A stretch of 64,000 bases of DNA, taken from Micropterix aruncella (Eukaryota; Arthropoda; Insecta; Lepidoptera; Micropterigidae). A program made the position numbers and the translations under genes. Each line of letters starts with the position of its first letter. Position 1 is the first letter of the stretch. The notes beneath the pieces were generated by a model, which was not told the DNA's origin, ran no database searches, and worked only from the letters and a program-made list of their open reading frames with translations. Positions 22,777 through 34,180 of the stretch are shown here, piece after piece. The stretch covers positions 17,308,838 to 17,372,837 of the forward strand of contig OX155961.1 of assembly GCA_944548615.1 (NCBI GenBank). The letters run 5' to 3'.

Positions 22777-23500
22777 AGAGGCTCGATGGTTTTTTTTGTG
22801 AAATAATATCGAAAAATTGTTCATGCAAACTAGACAGTGAGTTAGAGCGGCATGTAAACTGAACGATAGTGCAAAAACTACCTTAATCCAAGCATATGGG
22901 ATTTTTGTCAGGAAAAAATCCGAAACGGAGAATTATTTTTCTTAACGGGTTTATATGTATTTTTGGGCGTTGAATCCCATTTTCAACTTTTCCACCTCGC
23001 CAGAGGTGATGTTATTTCAGGAATCGCGAAAAACCGCATTTATTTCTACTTATTTTAGTTTTTCGCTTATAACTCACGAATGATGTTTTTTTTCGTAATG
23101 ACTGTCCTATATAAATAAAGTTATTGCGAAAAGGAGAGTTATTTGCGAAAACAATTAATTAGTTGCAAAAATTGTGCGGTTTTTCGCGATTTCTGAAGTT
23201 AGTTAAAAATCAAAGTCAACGTTAAAAATCGGATTCTGCGCCAAAAAATACATAAAAAACCGTTGAGAAAAAACTTCCGGATTTTTTGCCTGGAAACGAC
23301 AAGTTTGGATCTCATATGCTTGGACTACCTGCCGAACATAAAGCCATCTGAATTAGTTTTGAAAAGCATTTCATCCCGTAGTACATTATAACGCTTTATG
23401 TTCGGTTGCTTGTTTTATGATGGAAAAGTGACAATCATGTATTTCATATTCCGCTCTAATATATTGGCCTGTTTCGCCAGCATGAACTAATTCCGGTTCG
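22777..23500. repeat. Interspersed repeat, copy 2, split by a MITE
   Basis: 22777-22883 and 23324-23500 together align with 4975-5240; the intervening 0.44 kb is a separate insertion listed next. Shared words include AAAATTGTTCATG, GTGACAA and GAACATAAA.CCATC.GAATTA. Confidence 0.7.
22884..23323. mobile_element. MITE with long imperfect terminal inverted repeats
   Basis: Outer ends are CCAAGCATATG (22888) and CATATGCTTGG (23323), extending inwards for well over 150 bp as imperfect inverted repeats (AAAAAATCCGAAACGGAG versus its partner near 23270; CGCGAAAAACCGCA near 23025 versus TGCGGTTTTTCGCG near 23177). ACTACCT flanks both sides (22877-22883, 23324-23330), a 7 bp target duplication. A 7-8 bp duplication would fit hAT-like elements, but the superfamily is not established. 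No coding capacity. Confidence 0.85.
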
Positions 23501-23514
23501 TATATAATATATCG

Positions 23515-24440
23515 ACCCACCCCAATACCAAACTAGACAAGATATGGCCTGAGTTTCAATACTTGCAAAAGAAATTTCAACAACGGTATATCCCCAAGAG
23601 AAATGTGACCATAGACGAAAGTCTGATGTTGTACAAAAGACGTCTAGGATGGGCATGCTACTCAAAATATCGAGGGTGATATATATATACGGTGATATAT
23701 ATATATAATATACATTTTGGTGATATATATATATACGGTCCACAATTATTTATACAGAAAACAAGCTCTTCTTGACCAGAGCTACAAACATCTTCCAGTC
23801 TCCTCCCAAGTCGTTATGTCACTATTGCTCAATACTGCCTGACAACAGACAATTTTTACTCGTTACCAGAATTACACATATGGAACAATACGATTCAGAC
23901 GGAAAGGAGCACCCAAAAATATTGCTTTTCCTAATAAGGTTGCTCGTGGATACACTAAAGCCTACAGAAAGGGGAAAATCATGGTGATGAGATGGAGAGA
24001 TATAAATGATGTGTTTTGTCTCTCCACTGTCCATAGCTGCACAATGGTGCAAACTGAATCGTGTAAACAATGTCCAAATGTGGCAAACGACTATAATATT
24101 ACAGTGGGGGCAGTAGATCGGGTTGACTGGCATTTGGCGATTCGCCCTGTTATCAGAAAGCAGGGGAAAAGATACTACAAAAAATGATTTTCCAATTATT
24201 GAAGCAAGCACTGCATTTGTGTTGTACAAAAAAGGACGGTGTTTCAAATATTTAGAAAATTACCAAAAGCAATCGGGGCCATTGTAGACTGCGATTTCAA
24301 ATTGAATACACTAAACCTCACGTTCAGTGATGACAACAGCACAGCGCCGACGAATGGAAAGGAAAAGAGCTCCATGGACGGTTCTACAAAGTACTAAATG
24401 CTCCTGACATCTACCCAGGAGACTCCGTCCACTGGCTACG
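23515..24440 (+). pseudogene. piggyBac transposase, broken by frameshifts and a TA-rich insertion
   Basis: Family blocks appear in the right order but in different frames: KRNVTIDESLMLYKRRLGW (the first catalytic Asp region), LTTDNFYS (second conserved Asp), VMRWRDINDVFCLST, and DYNITVGAVDRVDWHLA followed by KRYYKK and FVLYKKG (third conserved Asp region). A stretch of about 70 bp of ATATATA-rich sequence (23680-23740) splits the coding region. The N-terminus and the C-terminal cysteine-rich domain are not found. Several piggyBac families occur in moths; this copy is dead. Confidence 0.9.
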
Positions 24441-24504
24441 CTTAGGTGATCTCTTTGCTGAGACGGAGAGTTTTGTCTGTGATACAAGACCATAGTCTGC
24501 GTTA

Positions 24505-24780
24505 CGAGCCGGTGGCATAGTGGTTAGGTCGCCTAATCTTACGTTGTAATGTTCCGGGTTCGATTTCCGGCTGGGTCACCATTTTCCATTGGGATAAAAT
24601 TAATGGAATTGCATTTGCAATCTGTCGATCGAATGCAATAATTACACATACTTTTACATACTCGTAAAAGTTATTATATATGCACACATACATAAACAAA
24701 TTTCATAATATGGTTGTTTGTAAGAAATTGCCGATAGATTATAAACCCGCCTATTGTGAACTTTCACAATAAATAGTCAT
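24505..24780 (+). mobile_element. tRNA-derived SINE
   Basis: The head has an A box (TGGCATAGTGG, about 24515) and a B box (GGGTTCGATTTCC, about 24556) at tRNA-like spacing, ending GGCTGGGTCACC, but the acceptor stem does not close. A body of about 200 bp follows, ending at a small hairpin ATTGTGAA..TTCACAAT. Confidence 0.8.
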
Positions 24781-24782
24781 AA

Positions 24783-25480
24783 TCATAATCATAATCATCA
24801 TTTATTTTCCAAAAAAGACTAGATATCTACAACAAAGATATCTAATCTGGTGAAATCGTCAAGAAAAAATACATATTAGATAAATTACATATTAGTTAAA
24901 TTTCAAAATGAAAAACCATAGTAGAAATATAAATAGTGTCAAATTAAAAGTCATAATAAAATAATAATAAAAAAAATTTATCGCATCAAAAAAAGGAAAA
25001 TAATAAAAAAAACAAAAGAAAAAAATATAAAAAAAGAAATGTTAAATGATCCACTAATTAAATTCCAACATAATTTGGAAATAATACCATTTCAAAAGTC
25101 AACTTAACAACTAAAACGCCTGAAGCATACATTAAAAAAATCCTATCAATATTGTAAAATAGCATTTCATGCCCTAAACTTTTTAAATCTTATATACAAA
25201 TACTATTTAGACTACAAACGATTCAGCACAGCTGTAGAATTCGTCCAACGTATAGAAAGCATGTGTGGATGCCAATTTTCTTTTTATAAAACTCTCGAAT
25301 TTTTTTTACTCCAGAAGTCTAGTTTGGAGTGGGAGGCAGTTAAAAAGCTTAAAACTAACGTAATTGAAGGACTTTTGAGTGTGTTAGATGCACTCTGGGA
25401 AGGGCAATATTTAACCGATGGGGAGTGTCATGGGTGTGGTGATCACCATTTAGTTCACGTTTTGTGACGTTGGTTCTCGC
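24783..25480 (-). pseudogene. Non-LTR retrotransposon 3' end (with ATGATT tail)
   Basis: On the minus strand the coding remnant reads HTHDTPHRLNIALPRVHLTH, matching the C-terminal R..LP.VRLT.TQKS block of the LINE at 46.65-47.2 kb. It is followed by a 3' UTR shared with 27745-28048 and a tail of TATGATTATGATTATGA. The copy abuts the SINE. Inside the 3' UTR lies GGTATCTA..AGATACC-like sequence near the tail. Confidence 0.75.
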
Positions 25481-26230
25481 ATAAATAAAACATAAAATAG
25501 TAAAAACATAAAATAATAAGACCAGGACCAATTACAAGAGATTCATCATAAAAGTATTTGATATGTAAATCTGTGGTTGTTCGACGCTTAGCATTACTGA
25601 ATAGTTGCTAGTAGCCAGAAATATCCATTAAAAGATCATTCATTACAGTTATATTAATTCATCACCATCTTGTCATTATTATATAAATGAAAATGGATGT
25701 TGGTATATCTGTCTGTCTGTCCGAGCATAATAGACTCCCAAACCGTTTTACCGATCACCATGAAAGATAGCACATATATGTATTTTTTCATTGAGAAAGT
25801 TTTTATGATGTACGTTTTGTTGTAACTTACCGCTAGATGGCGCTGCAGAGCATCAACTTCTATACCGCTAAACCGATTGCCATGAAAAATAGTATTCATA
25901 GACATTCGAGCACGCATAATATTTTTGCGCTATTAATTGTATTGTATCTCGCCACCAGATAGCGCTGCAGCCAACTTCTATACCGTGTAACCAATCGCCG
26001 CGAAAATTGAGCGCGGATAATATTTTCGTTGTTGTATCTTGCCACTAGATGGCGCTGCAGCAGGTCATCTTCTATACCGTTCAATCGATCGCCATGAAAA
26101 TTTTATAAATTCGAAAGTGGAAGGAACGGAGATCGACATAGGCTACTTGGAGGGAAGGGGGCTTGCTCCCAATATTGGCGGCTTGCTCCCGGAGCGCATA
26201 GTAGTATTATTTTCTAATTCGAACGCATCC
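25481..26230. repeat. Transposon-like repeat with ~3 internal subunits
   Basis: Three subunits each carry (A/T)AGATGGCGCTGCAG (about 25835, 25957, 26046) followed by CTTCTATACCG and AATCGATCGCCATGAAAA-like sequence. The phrase GTCTGTCTGTCCGAG at the left edge is common at one end of lepidopteran non-autonomous elements. No coding sequence. Confidence 0.65.
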
Positions 26231-26894
26231 TAAAATCCATACCAAATATCTCATTATTGCCATAGATACATAGACGTCCGCTGGAATAATTTAGCGCGTC
26301 ATTTCGCCGATATTTCTGGTAAAATTCCATTGTCAAACATCATTTTTTATTTTTTGAGAAATCATCAAAATTTTTATTGGTTTTTATGAGCTAATATTTA
26401 AATATTTTTGTATGTAAATAAGCAAAACGAAATATTAGCTTTGATAGAGAATCTAATAAATATCACGATTGTATTTACAATTTCTAAATGGGGTTCCATA
26501 TTTTTCCGTAAGACAAGTACAAGTTAGAAATACCGAGTTTTTTTTCACTTTTTCGACTTTCTCTAATTTATTCATAATTATCTAATTGTTTTAAAAAATC
26601 ATATTTTAATATTCTATATACCGAATGTCAATGCGATCATTGCACAGTTATTCTTTTTAAGATTGTTATAGTAGTTCCATAGTTATAGTACTTTTTGTCG
26701 AGCACGGCGATATTGCAAGAAATTCCAATAAATTGTCGCGGTCTGCCATGAAATTATGCCGCTGCTCGAAGCGTTAAGCTCTATTAGGTTGATAATGTAG
26801 CTTTCTTATCACTTTCCTAAAAACCGTATGTGTTTTTTTTGTGCGCTGTAACAACATGTCTTGTTTATAAAATCGAAGACTATCGCGGTTGTTT
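26231..26894. other. AT-rich region, no feature recognised
   Basis: A block around 26630-26700 (ATGCGATCATTGCACAGTTATTC and following) resembles 6165-6245, so a shared repeat is likely, but its limits are unclear. Confidence 0.35.
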
Positions 26895-27076
26895 GACATT
26901 ATAAATAGGATAGAAAACGAATTTACCGAGTGAAATTTGTAGGACCCGACGTTTCGGTGACGTTGCAGCCGCCGTTGTCCAGTCTACCCTAGACAACGGC
27001 GGCTGCAACGTCACCGAAACGTCGGGTCCTACAAATTTCACGCGGTAAATTCGTTTTCTATCCTATTTATAATGTC
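26895..27076. repeat. Penelope-like 3' ends as an 85 bp near-perfect inverted repeat
   Basis: Arms 26895-26979 and 26992-27076 are complementary at 84 of 85 positions by my reading, with a 12 nt loop. Each arm is the extreme 3' end of the Penelope-like family found at 8.5, 44.6, 48.5 and 56.1 kb. Confidence 0.95.
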
Positions 27077-27205
27077 TTGTTTAATAATGAATATTTTTAA
27101 TTTGCATTAGCTTTGCATATTATGACCAAAATTATAAAAAAAAACTGTAACTTTTCTGGAAAATAATTAAAATAAATCTCACTTTTAGATATAATATGGC
27201 TTCGT

Positions 27206-27562
27206 CTAGTATAAGGTTATTGACGTGAGGAACCGTATCACTTCTATGATAACAATTGTCGTATCTGTGAATGACACTGTTCCTAAGAGCCTAATATAGC
27301 TGAACGTTTCAGGAGATGGACTTTTGACACGGGGCTCAAATAGATATTGCAGAAAGCGGTAATACAGACAACAACCAGATTTGTGAGAAGGTTTCTGGAT
27401 TTGTAGAACTTTACCATCTAGACTTGGCTTATTAGTGTAATCTTTCGTAAGTAGCCAATAAAGGTTATGGGGCCGTTTTGTAATTTCCGTCGTATATGTA
27501 TGTGCATATAATACTCGAATTTGCTGAAACATCATTTCAATAACAGAGTTATGTAAGTCCAT
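27206..27562 (-). CDS. Unrecognised 118-codon open frame
   Basis: An ATG-started frame of 118 codons encodes a basic, mixed-composition protein with no motif, signal peptide or membrane segment that I recognise. The frame is fairly long for this AT-rich context, but it lies between transposon fragments and no splice or promoter signal supports it. It may be a remnant of a transposon protein or a chance frame. Confidence 0.2.
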   Translation of the reverse strand: MDLHNSVIEMMFQQIRVLYAHTYTTEITKRPHNLYWLLTKDYTNKPSLDGKVLQIQKPSHKSGCCLYYRFLQYLFEPRVKSPSPETFSYIRLLGTVSFTDTTIVIIEVIRFLTSITLY

Positions 27563-27744
27563 TTTCTTATAATCCTTTTGTTACATTTTTTCACAGAATC
27601 TATCACAGAAAACATTTATAGAGTATCTATAAATATGCATATTGAATCTATACATTTGCATCATAAATCTTTAAATATTGATTTTTTATATATACCCTAC
27701 AGGCGTTTTAGTTGTTAAGTTGTGAAGCGGTATTATTTCCAAAT

Positions 27745-28048
27745 TATATTGGAATTTAATTAGTGGATCATTTAACATTTCTTTTTATATTTTTTTGTTG
27801 TGTTAAGTTTTTTTAAATATTTTTTTTTATTATGATTATTTTTATTTTATTTTGTTATGTCTTTTAACTTGACACTATTGCCACTATTTCTTTTTCTACT
27901 ATGGTTTTTCATTTTGAAATTTAACTAATATGTAATTTATCTAATATGTATTTTTTTGACGATTTCACCAGATTAGGTATCTACCTATGCTTGTTGTAGA
28001 TACCTAGTCTTTTTCGAAAAATAAATATGATTATGATTATGATTCATT
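27745..28048 (+). mobile_element. Non-LTR retrotransposon 3' UTR fragment
   Basis: Inverted relative of 24783-25075: shares GGAATTTAATTAGTGGATCATTTAACATTTCT..., CTATGGTTTTTCATTTTGAAA and a TATGATTATGATTATGATT tail. No coding part remains. Confidence 0.75.
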
Positions 28049-28619
28049 AAAAATAAACTAAAAAGAAGAAATCTGACTTTGTTTGCATTTATATTGTTTT
28101 TTTTACTTAAATCCAAATATCAACCAAAATATTGAATATATTTATAAATTAAAATATCTCTCGCAATATTTGCTGCAGGCATTTGATTTTAGTTCTCAAA
28201 AGTACTTTTCTAACAAGCAAAAAACATCGGTTAGATAGCCACCGATATAAAGCAGTTTATTTATTTTACAATGGCGGCCATCTTGAATGACGTCACCACA
28301 GCCAACATGGAAATTATAGTGAGAATGTCAACATGGAAATTACCAAAATACATACCTATTTTTATCGATAAAAAGACGCCCCTTGTACCTTCCGTCATTT
28401 TTAACTCTGTTAACTTTGTTTAATTTCTGAACTTCTTTAACTTTGCTTTGTGAAAGACAAAGCTCCCAGTCTTTGGTTTACGTATGGACATAATAATAGT
28501 AAAACGTCGCGTCTACTAAAGTGCAATATTATGTTGTATATTTTTCAATATTATTTTTAATAATTAGTATAGTTGGTAGTATAATTAGTGATGCGTAAAA
28601 TGAATGAAAACATTCATTT
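28049..28619. other. No feature recognised
   Basis: AT-rich; no coding or repeat signature recognised. Confidence 0.3.
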
Positions 28620-29222
28620 TATATTTATTTATTTATTTATTTATTTATTTATTTTCAGGAAAACCAACAGCTAATTATAATTTAACAATGCCGGAGTAAC
28701 ATAGCAGAGAGCCAATTAAAGGTTTTCACGTTTAAATAACGTTGTAGAAACATATGTGATCTTTCAATTGAATGCATCAAAAATTATTCAACAATTAATG
28801 CTAAAAAATTCACTGTTCAGCCGCTGCCTAGCTGAGTTAACACTCGTACAGAATAGATCAAAGTCAAAGCGTTTAATCATGTCATTGAAATTGTCACTTG
28901 TTCGCCACAGAAATGCATTTTGCCTATAGTTGGTACCAGCATGAGGAACATGAAGAGCAGGGTTAAATCTATTGAGTTTGGAAGGAACACGGAGATTAAT
29001 TTTATTTAGTAAGTCAGGACAGTTAATATTATTGGAGGTAATTTTTAGCAAAAAGGTTAAGTCCGCGGTTTCACGCCGCTTAATCAAGGGGAGGATATGA
29101 AATTTCTTGCATAAATTGAAATAGTTAGATGAGCTGTATGGGATTTTCAGACGGAAGCAGAGATATTTCACGAACTTCATTTGAATGCGCTCGATTCTGT
29201 TTATATATTTGTCATAACAAGG
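28620..29222 (-). pseudogene. Non-LTR retrotransposon C-terminal fragment with (TAAA)n tail
   Basis: The minus strand starts in coding sequence at about 29222 (YINRIERIQMKFVKYL), then continues as a 130-codon frame (28788-29180) with KRRETADLTFLLKI, CPDLLNKINLRVPS and TNYRQNAFLWRT, the typical C-terminal region downstream of reverse transcriptase in LINEs. It ends at a 3' UTR and a (TAAA)n tail (TTTA repeats at 28625-28660 on +). The frame is intact, so this copy is not old, but 5' truncated. The truncation point is a fold-back palindrome. Confidence 0.85.
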
Positions 29223-29244
29223 GTTATGACAAATATATAAACAG
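29197..29244. repeat. 22 bp perfect palindrome with 4 nt loop at a LINE 5' end
   Basis: Arms 29197-29218 and 29223-29244 with loop AAGG. The left arm is LINE coding sequence (minus strand); the right arm is the same sequence inverted. Confidence 0.95.
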
Positions 29245-29900
29245 TTATAATAATGTATATTATTTATAACTTGTTATAATAATATATATTATTTATAACT
29301 TCATGAAATTTTAAGTTTTATTATAGTTTTTACGAATGCGACTATTTCTTTTATTAGTTATGGTTATTTTACTGTTCTATTAGTACTCATTTAAATCCCA
29401 TTTTTGTTACTAATCTTTAATTTGTAAAATTAGGTGTTTCTTAATATATCTTACCAACTATGATCAATTAAATACTATCTATTTATACATAATTATTATT
29501 TATTATGATTGTGGTTAACGATTTTATCTTGTCAATTATAGTTTGATTGTCCAGATAATAATGATTGATAATAACAATTAGTGTAATATTTTTTTTTCAA
29601 ATGTTCTTTTCTTTAATTAATTTTTATTCGGGCTCATACACATATTTTTAACAATTTAGATGTCCGCCTTAAAACAGGCTACAGCCTAGTTAGGTGACAT
29701 TAGAATAGGATCATTTAAAGATACATTTTTTTGTCTATGACATTTTAATTGTAAATATTGTCCATTTTACTGTAGATTATTGTGAATTACAAATTAAATG
29801 TATTGAAATTACATATTTTTTTTTTTTAGTTCTAATGCAATCAGAATGACATGTTGTCAAAAGAATTCGAGAAAAATATGAATTATGTGAAAATAAAATT
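29245..29900. other. AT-rich sequence with short tandem TTATAATAAT units
   Basis: Two ~40 bp near-repeats (TTATAATAATGTATATTATT and TTATAATAATATATATTATT) follow the palindrome; then AT-rich sequence with no coding signature. Confidence 0.4.
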
Positions 29901-32900
29901 TTGACATGAATTAGAATACTTTTTATCAATAATATCGATAATTATTGAGAAAAAGTACGTTTGAAAATTTGGCATGTATTAATACCATACTGAATGCCAG
30001 ATTTTAAAAATATCGGTTGAATATAATACATAAAGTTATAATTTTTATACTCTCTTCTGAAGAGTTAGCCTTTTCCGATATATGTGTAAACATATTGAAG
30101 TCTCAGCGACAAAAAGCGATAAAAGTGACACCTAACATTCTAATCGAAGTTGTTTAATCGTGATAATGTGTTATCGTGCCCACTGACCTACATTAAACAA
30201 GCAATTAAGGCGACGATAATTCAAATGAGGTACTGAGATAGCTCTACCCCGGGTGGAGCCAAATTTTTCGATTATATATATCAAACTAAACCAATACTGA
30301 AGGCCTATAAGGCTTATAAAGGGTTGAAGGCGCCGGAGGCTTAGGAAGTACTGAAGAGGGATGATTTACAATGTAAAGAAGTGAACTGAAACAACTTCTG
30401 AAACTGAAATCGTGGACTACTAGGGGTTCCCAAACACAAAACTACGGGGTGAATACATTGGAACTCAAAGAAGAAGAAGAAGACATGTCTATCTACCCTC
30501 ACACAAGTTTGAAAATCGCTGAAAATAGCGCTGAAAGACATTAAAATTAGTGGCGTGAAAAAGCAATCTAGCTTTACGCGAACGCAGATTATTAAATGTT
30601 ACCCCCGGCCTGGGAACAAATTAGTCTCGCCTAAAACTAGGATTTTGTAAAAACTGCAGGTCGTGAGAACGGAAAAGTGACCGTAAATTTCGATAATAGC
30701 AGTGAGACAGCGACATTTCGCATTAATAACATTAAATAGCATAGATAAACAATGAAATTAGTATACTTGGACAAGAAATGAATTTTGCCTAATTCCTAGC
30801 GTACATGCAATGTCATGTCGACCCATTTTATAGAGGTAACATATACGGAAGCGACGTAATAAAGGATTACAAAGTATGCTATTTCATAGCGAGATAAAAG
30901 TCATAAAGATTAATTTACCACTAGAATGTAATATATATACATGTAATATGGCTCCTAAGACATACCTGACTGTAAATAAGAATGCATACAAAATGTTGCT
31001 ATTTGAGTAAAGTGATCAATCCCACAATGCGACGAAATGGAAGGCAACCTAAATTCACACTCACATGTTTAAAAATAGGATGTGCTTACAAGGAATTTTG
31101 AGATCTCGGACTGCAGACGAAAGGAGCCAATGAGGGACTTATATGCTAGCGATGTAAAATGAAAGACTCGGATTTTAAAGCGATCTGATTGGTTAGAGGC
31201 ATCATGTGGACGATAGTCACAACTTTTGAGAGGGGTAGGAGCCACCGTTCGAGTGAAAGGGAGATAAAATGACAGAGACAGACGCAGATGGGTGAGATTT
31301 AGGCATGAGGGCGCTAAAGTCAGAGGGGCGTAAGGGGGAAGGCGAGTTTCTATAAAATTTTATGCCGACGGCAAACGAACAATTAGATTTATTAAAAATG
31401 AGTATAAAAAATTCGAATGACGTATCAAAGCTCTGGAAATTTGACAAGGAATCTAAATCTACCACTTACATTCACGTATCATCAATATTTAAAGAGATAT
31501 CAACTAATGAAAAACACATAATGAAAGATAATAAATATCTTATAGAAGACTAGAAACTCAAGGGATCGTAACACTGAGATTGTATAAGGGATCGGAGCTT
31601 ACAAATATGTCATAATATTAAATAATCCTGGTATGTAGATATATAGAGACAAAACCATGGGAAAATACATGCATACATATGTATACATTATAAAATAATG
31701 ACTAAAATTTAGTCAGAGACATTAATAAGTATCGATTAGGGAATTAAACAACGTTGTTGGATTAATACAATAACAGTAATACATAGAAATGACTAAATAT
31801 TCAGGTAGCTGGTAACACATTGTATTATATTAACATTATATAGTTAAATTATAATATAGGGAGATATTACGAAACTATAGAGGTACTTAGATGTGATACA
31901 AAGTGCATATATATAAAGACAGGAAACTTAGGATTTAAATATCATATAGTACTAAAACCTTAGAGATAGTAGAACAGTGGAATGTCAGTCTTCGTATAAA
32001 AATACTATATATGTAGATATTGGAATAAACAAATATATAGATACCTTTGAGGATGAATGTGTAGATGTATTTGTGTATATATTTATATACCTATAGGAAA
32101 GGAACTGAAGATGCGAAAGAGAGTAGTGAGATTAATATATAATTAAGTATAGGTTTAGAGAATAACTTAGTTGAAACATCATGTGATTAGATTATAAATA
32201 TACATAATAATCTAGATGTAGATAGTTCATGATTGAGAAATACCATTGAGACTGAATTGGGGATAATTAAAATACTATATATATATTCATTTGATTGTAC
32301 GTTTACGCAATTAGATCAGTTCAATAGAAGTTTAAAACTATATAAGCTAGGTATTTGATAGTTAGGTTACGTAAATGACTAGAGGTTGGATGGGGATAAT
32401 ATGTTAGATGCATATGATTGTTAGAAAGTGCGCTATAAGAATGCTAGATAGAAAGCGATTAATAATATAGTTAATACTATAGGTTAGGTACTAAAATAAT
32501 GTATGAAAGGAAGTTAAGGTTGGTTTTATGTATAAACATGACTATATAAATAATGAAAACCAGTTTAGAGATTGATAACAGAACTTGGACTATTAAAGTA
32601 CAATAAAAGTTGAGGTTATATATAGTATATATATAGAAGTAAAATAGTCAAATACTCACATATGTGTAGGCAGTGACGTTTAGCTATAGATTAGATAGTT
32701 TTCATGTAGGAATATATATAATGATTTAATAACTTACTAATTAAAGTGTAGAATCTTATTAGATTATTACTCAATAAATAAAGCTAAAAATAAGGAACAC
32801 CTCCAGCGATAAAACGAAAGAATAACAATAAGAATTAACGAATTGAGACAACAAAATATATATAGAAATTAATTAAAGATAGAAATAGTATCGCCAGGCC

Positions 32901-33395
32901 AGACAGAGTACTCTATCTAAAACACTAATAATACAGTCTAAAATAACCTTGTATAAGACTAGTAAATTACGAGTTTTGTAAAATTATAGTATACAAATCT
33001 ATAACAAGCAAAAGACTTATCAAAGTTTAATCGATACTTATATATGCATAGGTGAAGTAGTGATAATTTGGCACCAACAAAATTCTAAATAAACTAATAC
33101 TCATGAAGATAACTAATGAAATCAACTAAAAATTATATTAAATTACAGATTGAGAACCGCTAAAAAGTCTCACCATAGCAAATCTAGGCCATCGGAATGA
33201 CCCTATCCATAAGAGTTTTATGCATTTTCTTGACAAGGAACGGAAATACAATAAATTCAACTACAATCGTAAACGTCAAAAAGGGTACTTGAGAAACTTT
33301 TTCAAGATTTTCAAGATCGTGGGATTGTGAGAGGGAAACAACACCACTAAAATTTTGGGTGGAAACCTCTAACCACACCTCCAAAACGCTACCCC

Positions 33396-33440
33396 TATAA
33401 AATGGTGGGAGGGGAGGCAATCTGGGTCATTCAGTTTACC
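33396..33440 (+). promoter_or_regulatory. TATA box and initiator-like sequence before a tandem repeat
   Basis: TATAAAAT at 33396-33403 is followed by TCAGTTT at 33431-33437, an arthropod initiator-like word, about 37 bp downstream measured to the A. The spacing is slightly longer than ideal. It marks the start of the tandem repeat, as expected for a retroelement promoter. This is an inference from sequence only. Confidence 0.35.
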
Positions 33441-34180
33441 TTACACGGAAACGCTACACGTTCGTGGTGCGACGCGCGATTTCGCATTAGAGTCAGTGTT
33501 AGAATTCTTCTAAGTCAATAATATATTAGAGTCACTTTGCTTTAAATTTAATAATTTAGAATCGTTTTAAACAATATAAATTTGGATCATTGAGTCTATC
33601 TTACACGGAAACGCTACACGGTTGTGGTGCGACGCGCGAATTCGTATCAGAGTCAGTGTTAGAATCCTTCTAAGTCAATAATATATTAGAGTCACTTTGC
33701 TTTAAATTTAATATTTTAGAATTATTTTAAACAGAATAAATTCGGGATCAAACAGTCATTTTGAGTCGGAAACGCTACACGGTTGTGGAGCGACGCGCGA
33801 TCGATTAGATTAACTTCAGTGTTGAATATTTTCTAAGTCGCAGGAAGACAAGTAAATTCATATTAAGACCGGTATAAATTCATAATATTTTAGAATCATT
33901 TCAAACAAAATAAATTCGGATCAAACAGTAATTTTTACGCGGGAGCGCTGTACGTTTAGAGTATAAATTCATAGTATTTTAGAATCATTTTAAACAATAT
34001 AAATTCGGATCATTCAGTTTATTTTTTTCGCGGAAACGCTGTTCATTTACGTAGTGCGGTGCGCGATCGTTTAAAATTACCTTCAGTGTCGGAATATCTT
34101 ACAAGTCGCGAGTGATTAGAGATAAATTCATAGCATTTTAGAATCGTTTTAAGCATTATAAAATCGAATAAAGTTAGCAT
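33425..34180. repeat. Tandem repeat, ~160 bp units, four to five diverged copies
   Basis: Units start near 33428, 33587, 33746, 33918 and 34012. Each carries a version of CGGAAACGCTACACG...GTGGTGCGACGCGCGAT and most also TTCTAAGTC and TTTAGAATC.TTTTAAAC. The first two are closest; later units are shortened and more diverged. Confidence 0.85.

Noticed and set aside
24508..24582. Functional tRNA gene
   Set aside because: A and B boxes are present but the acceptor stem does not close, and a SINE body follows; it is a SINE head.
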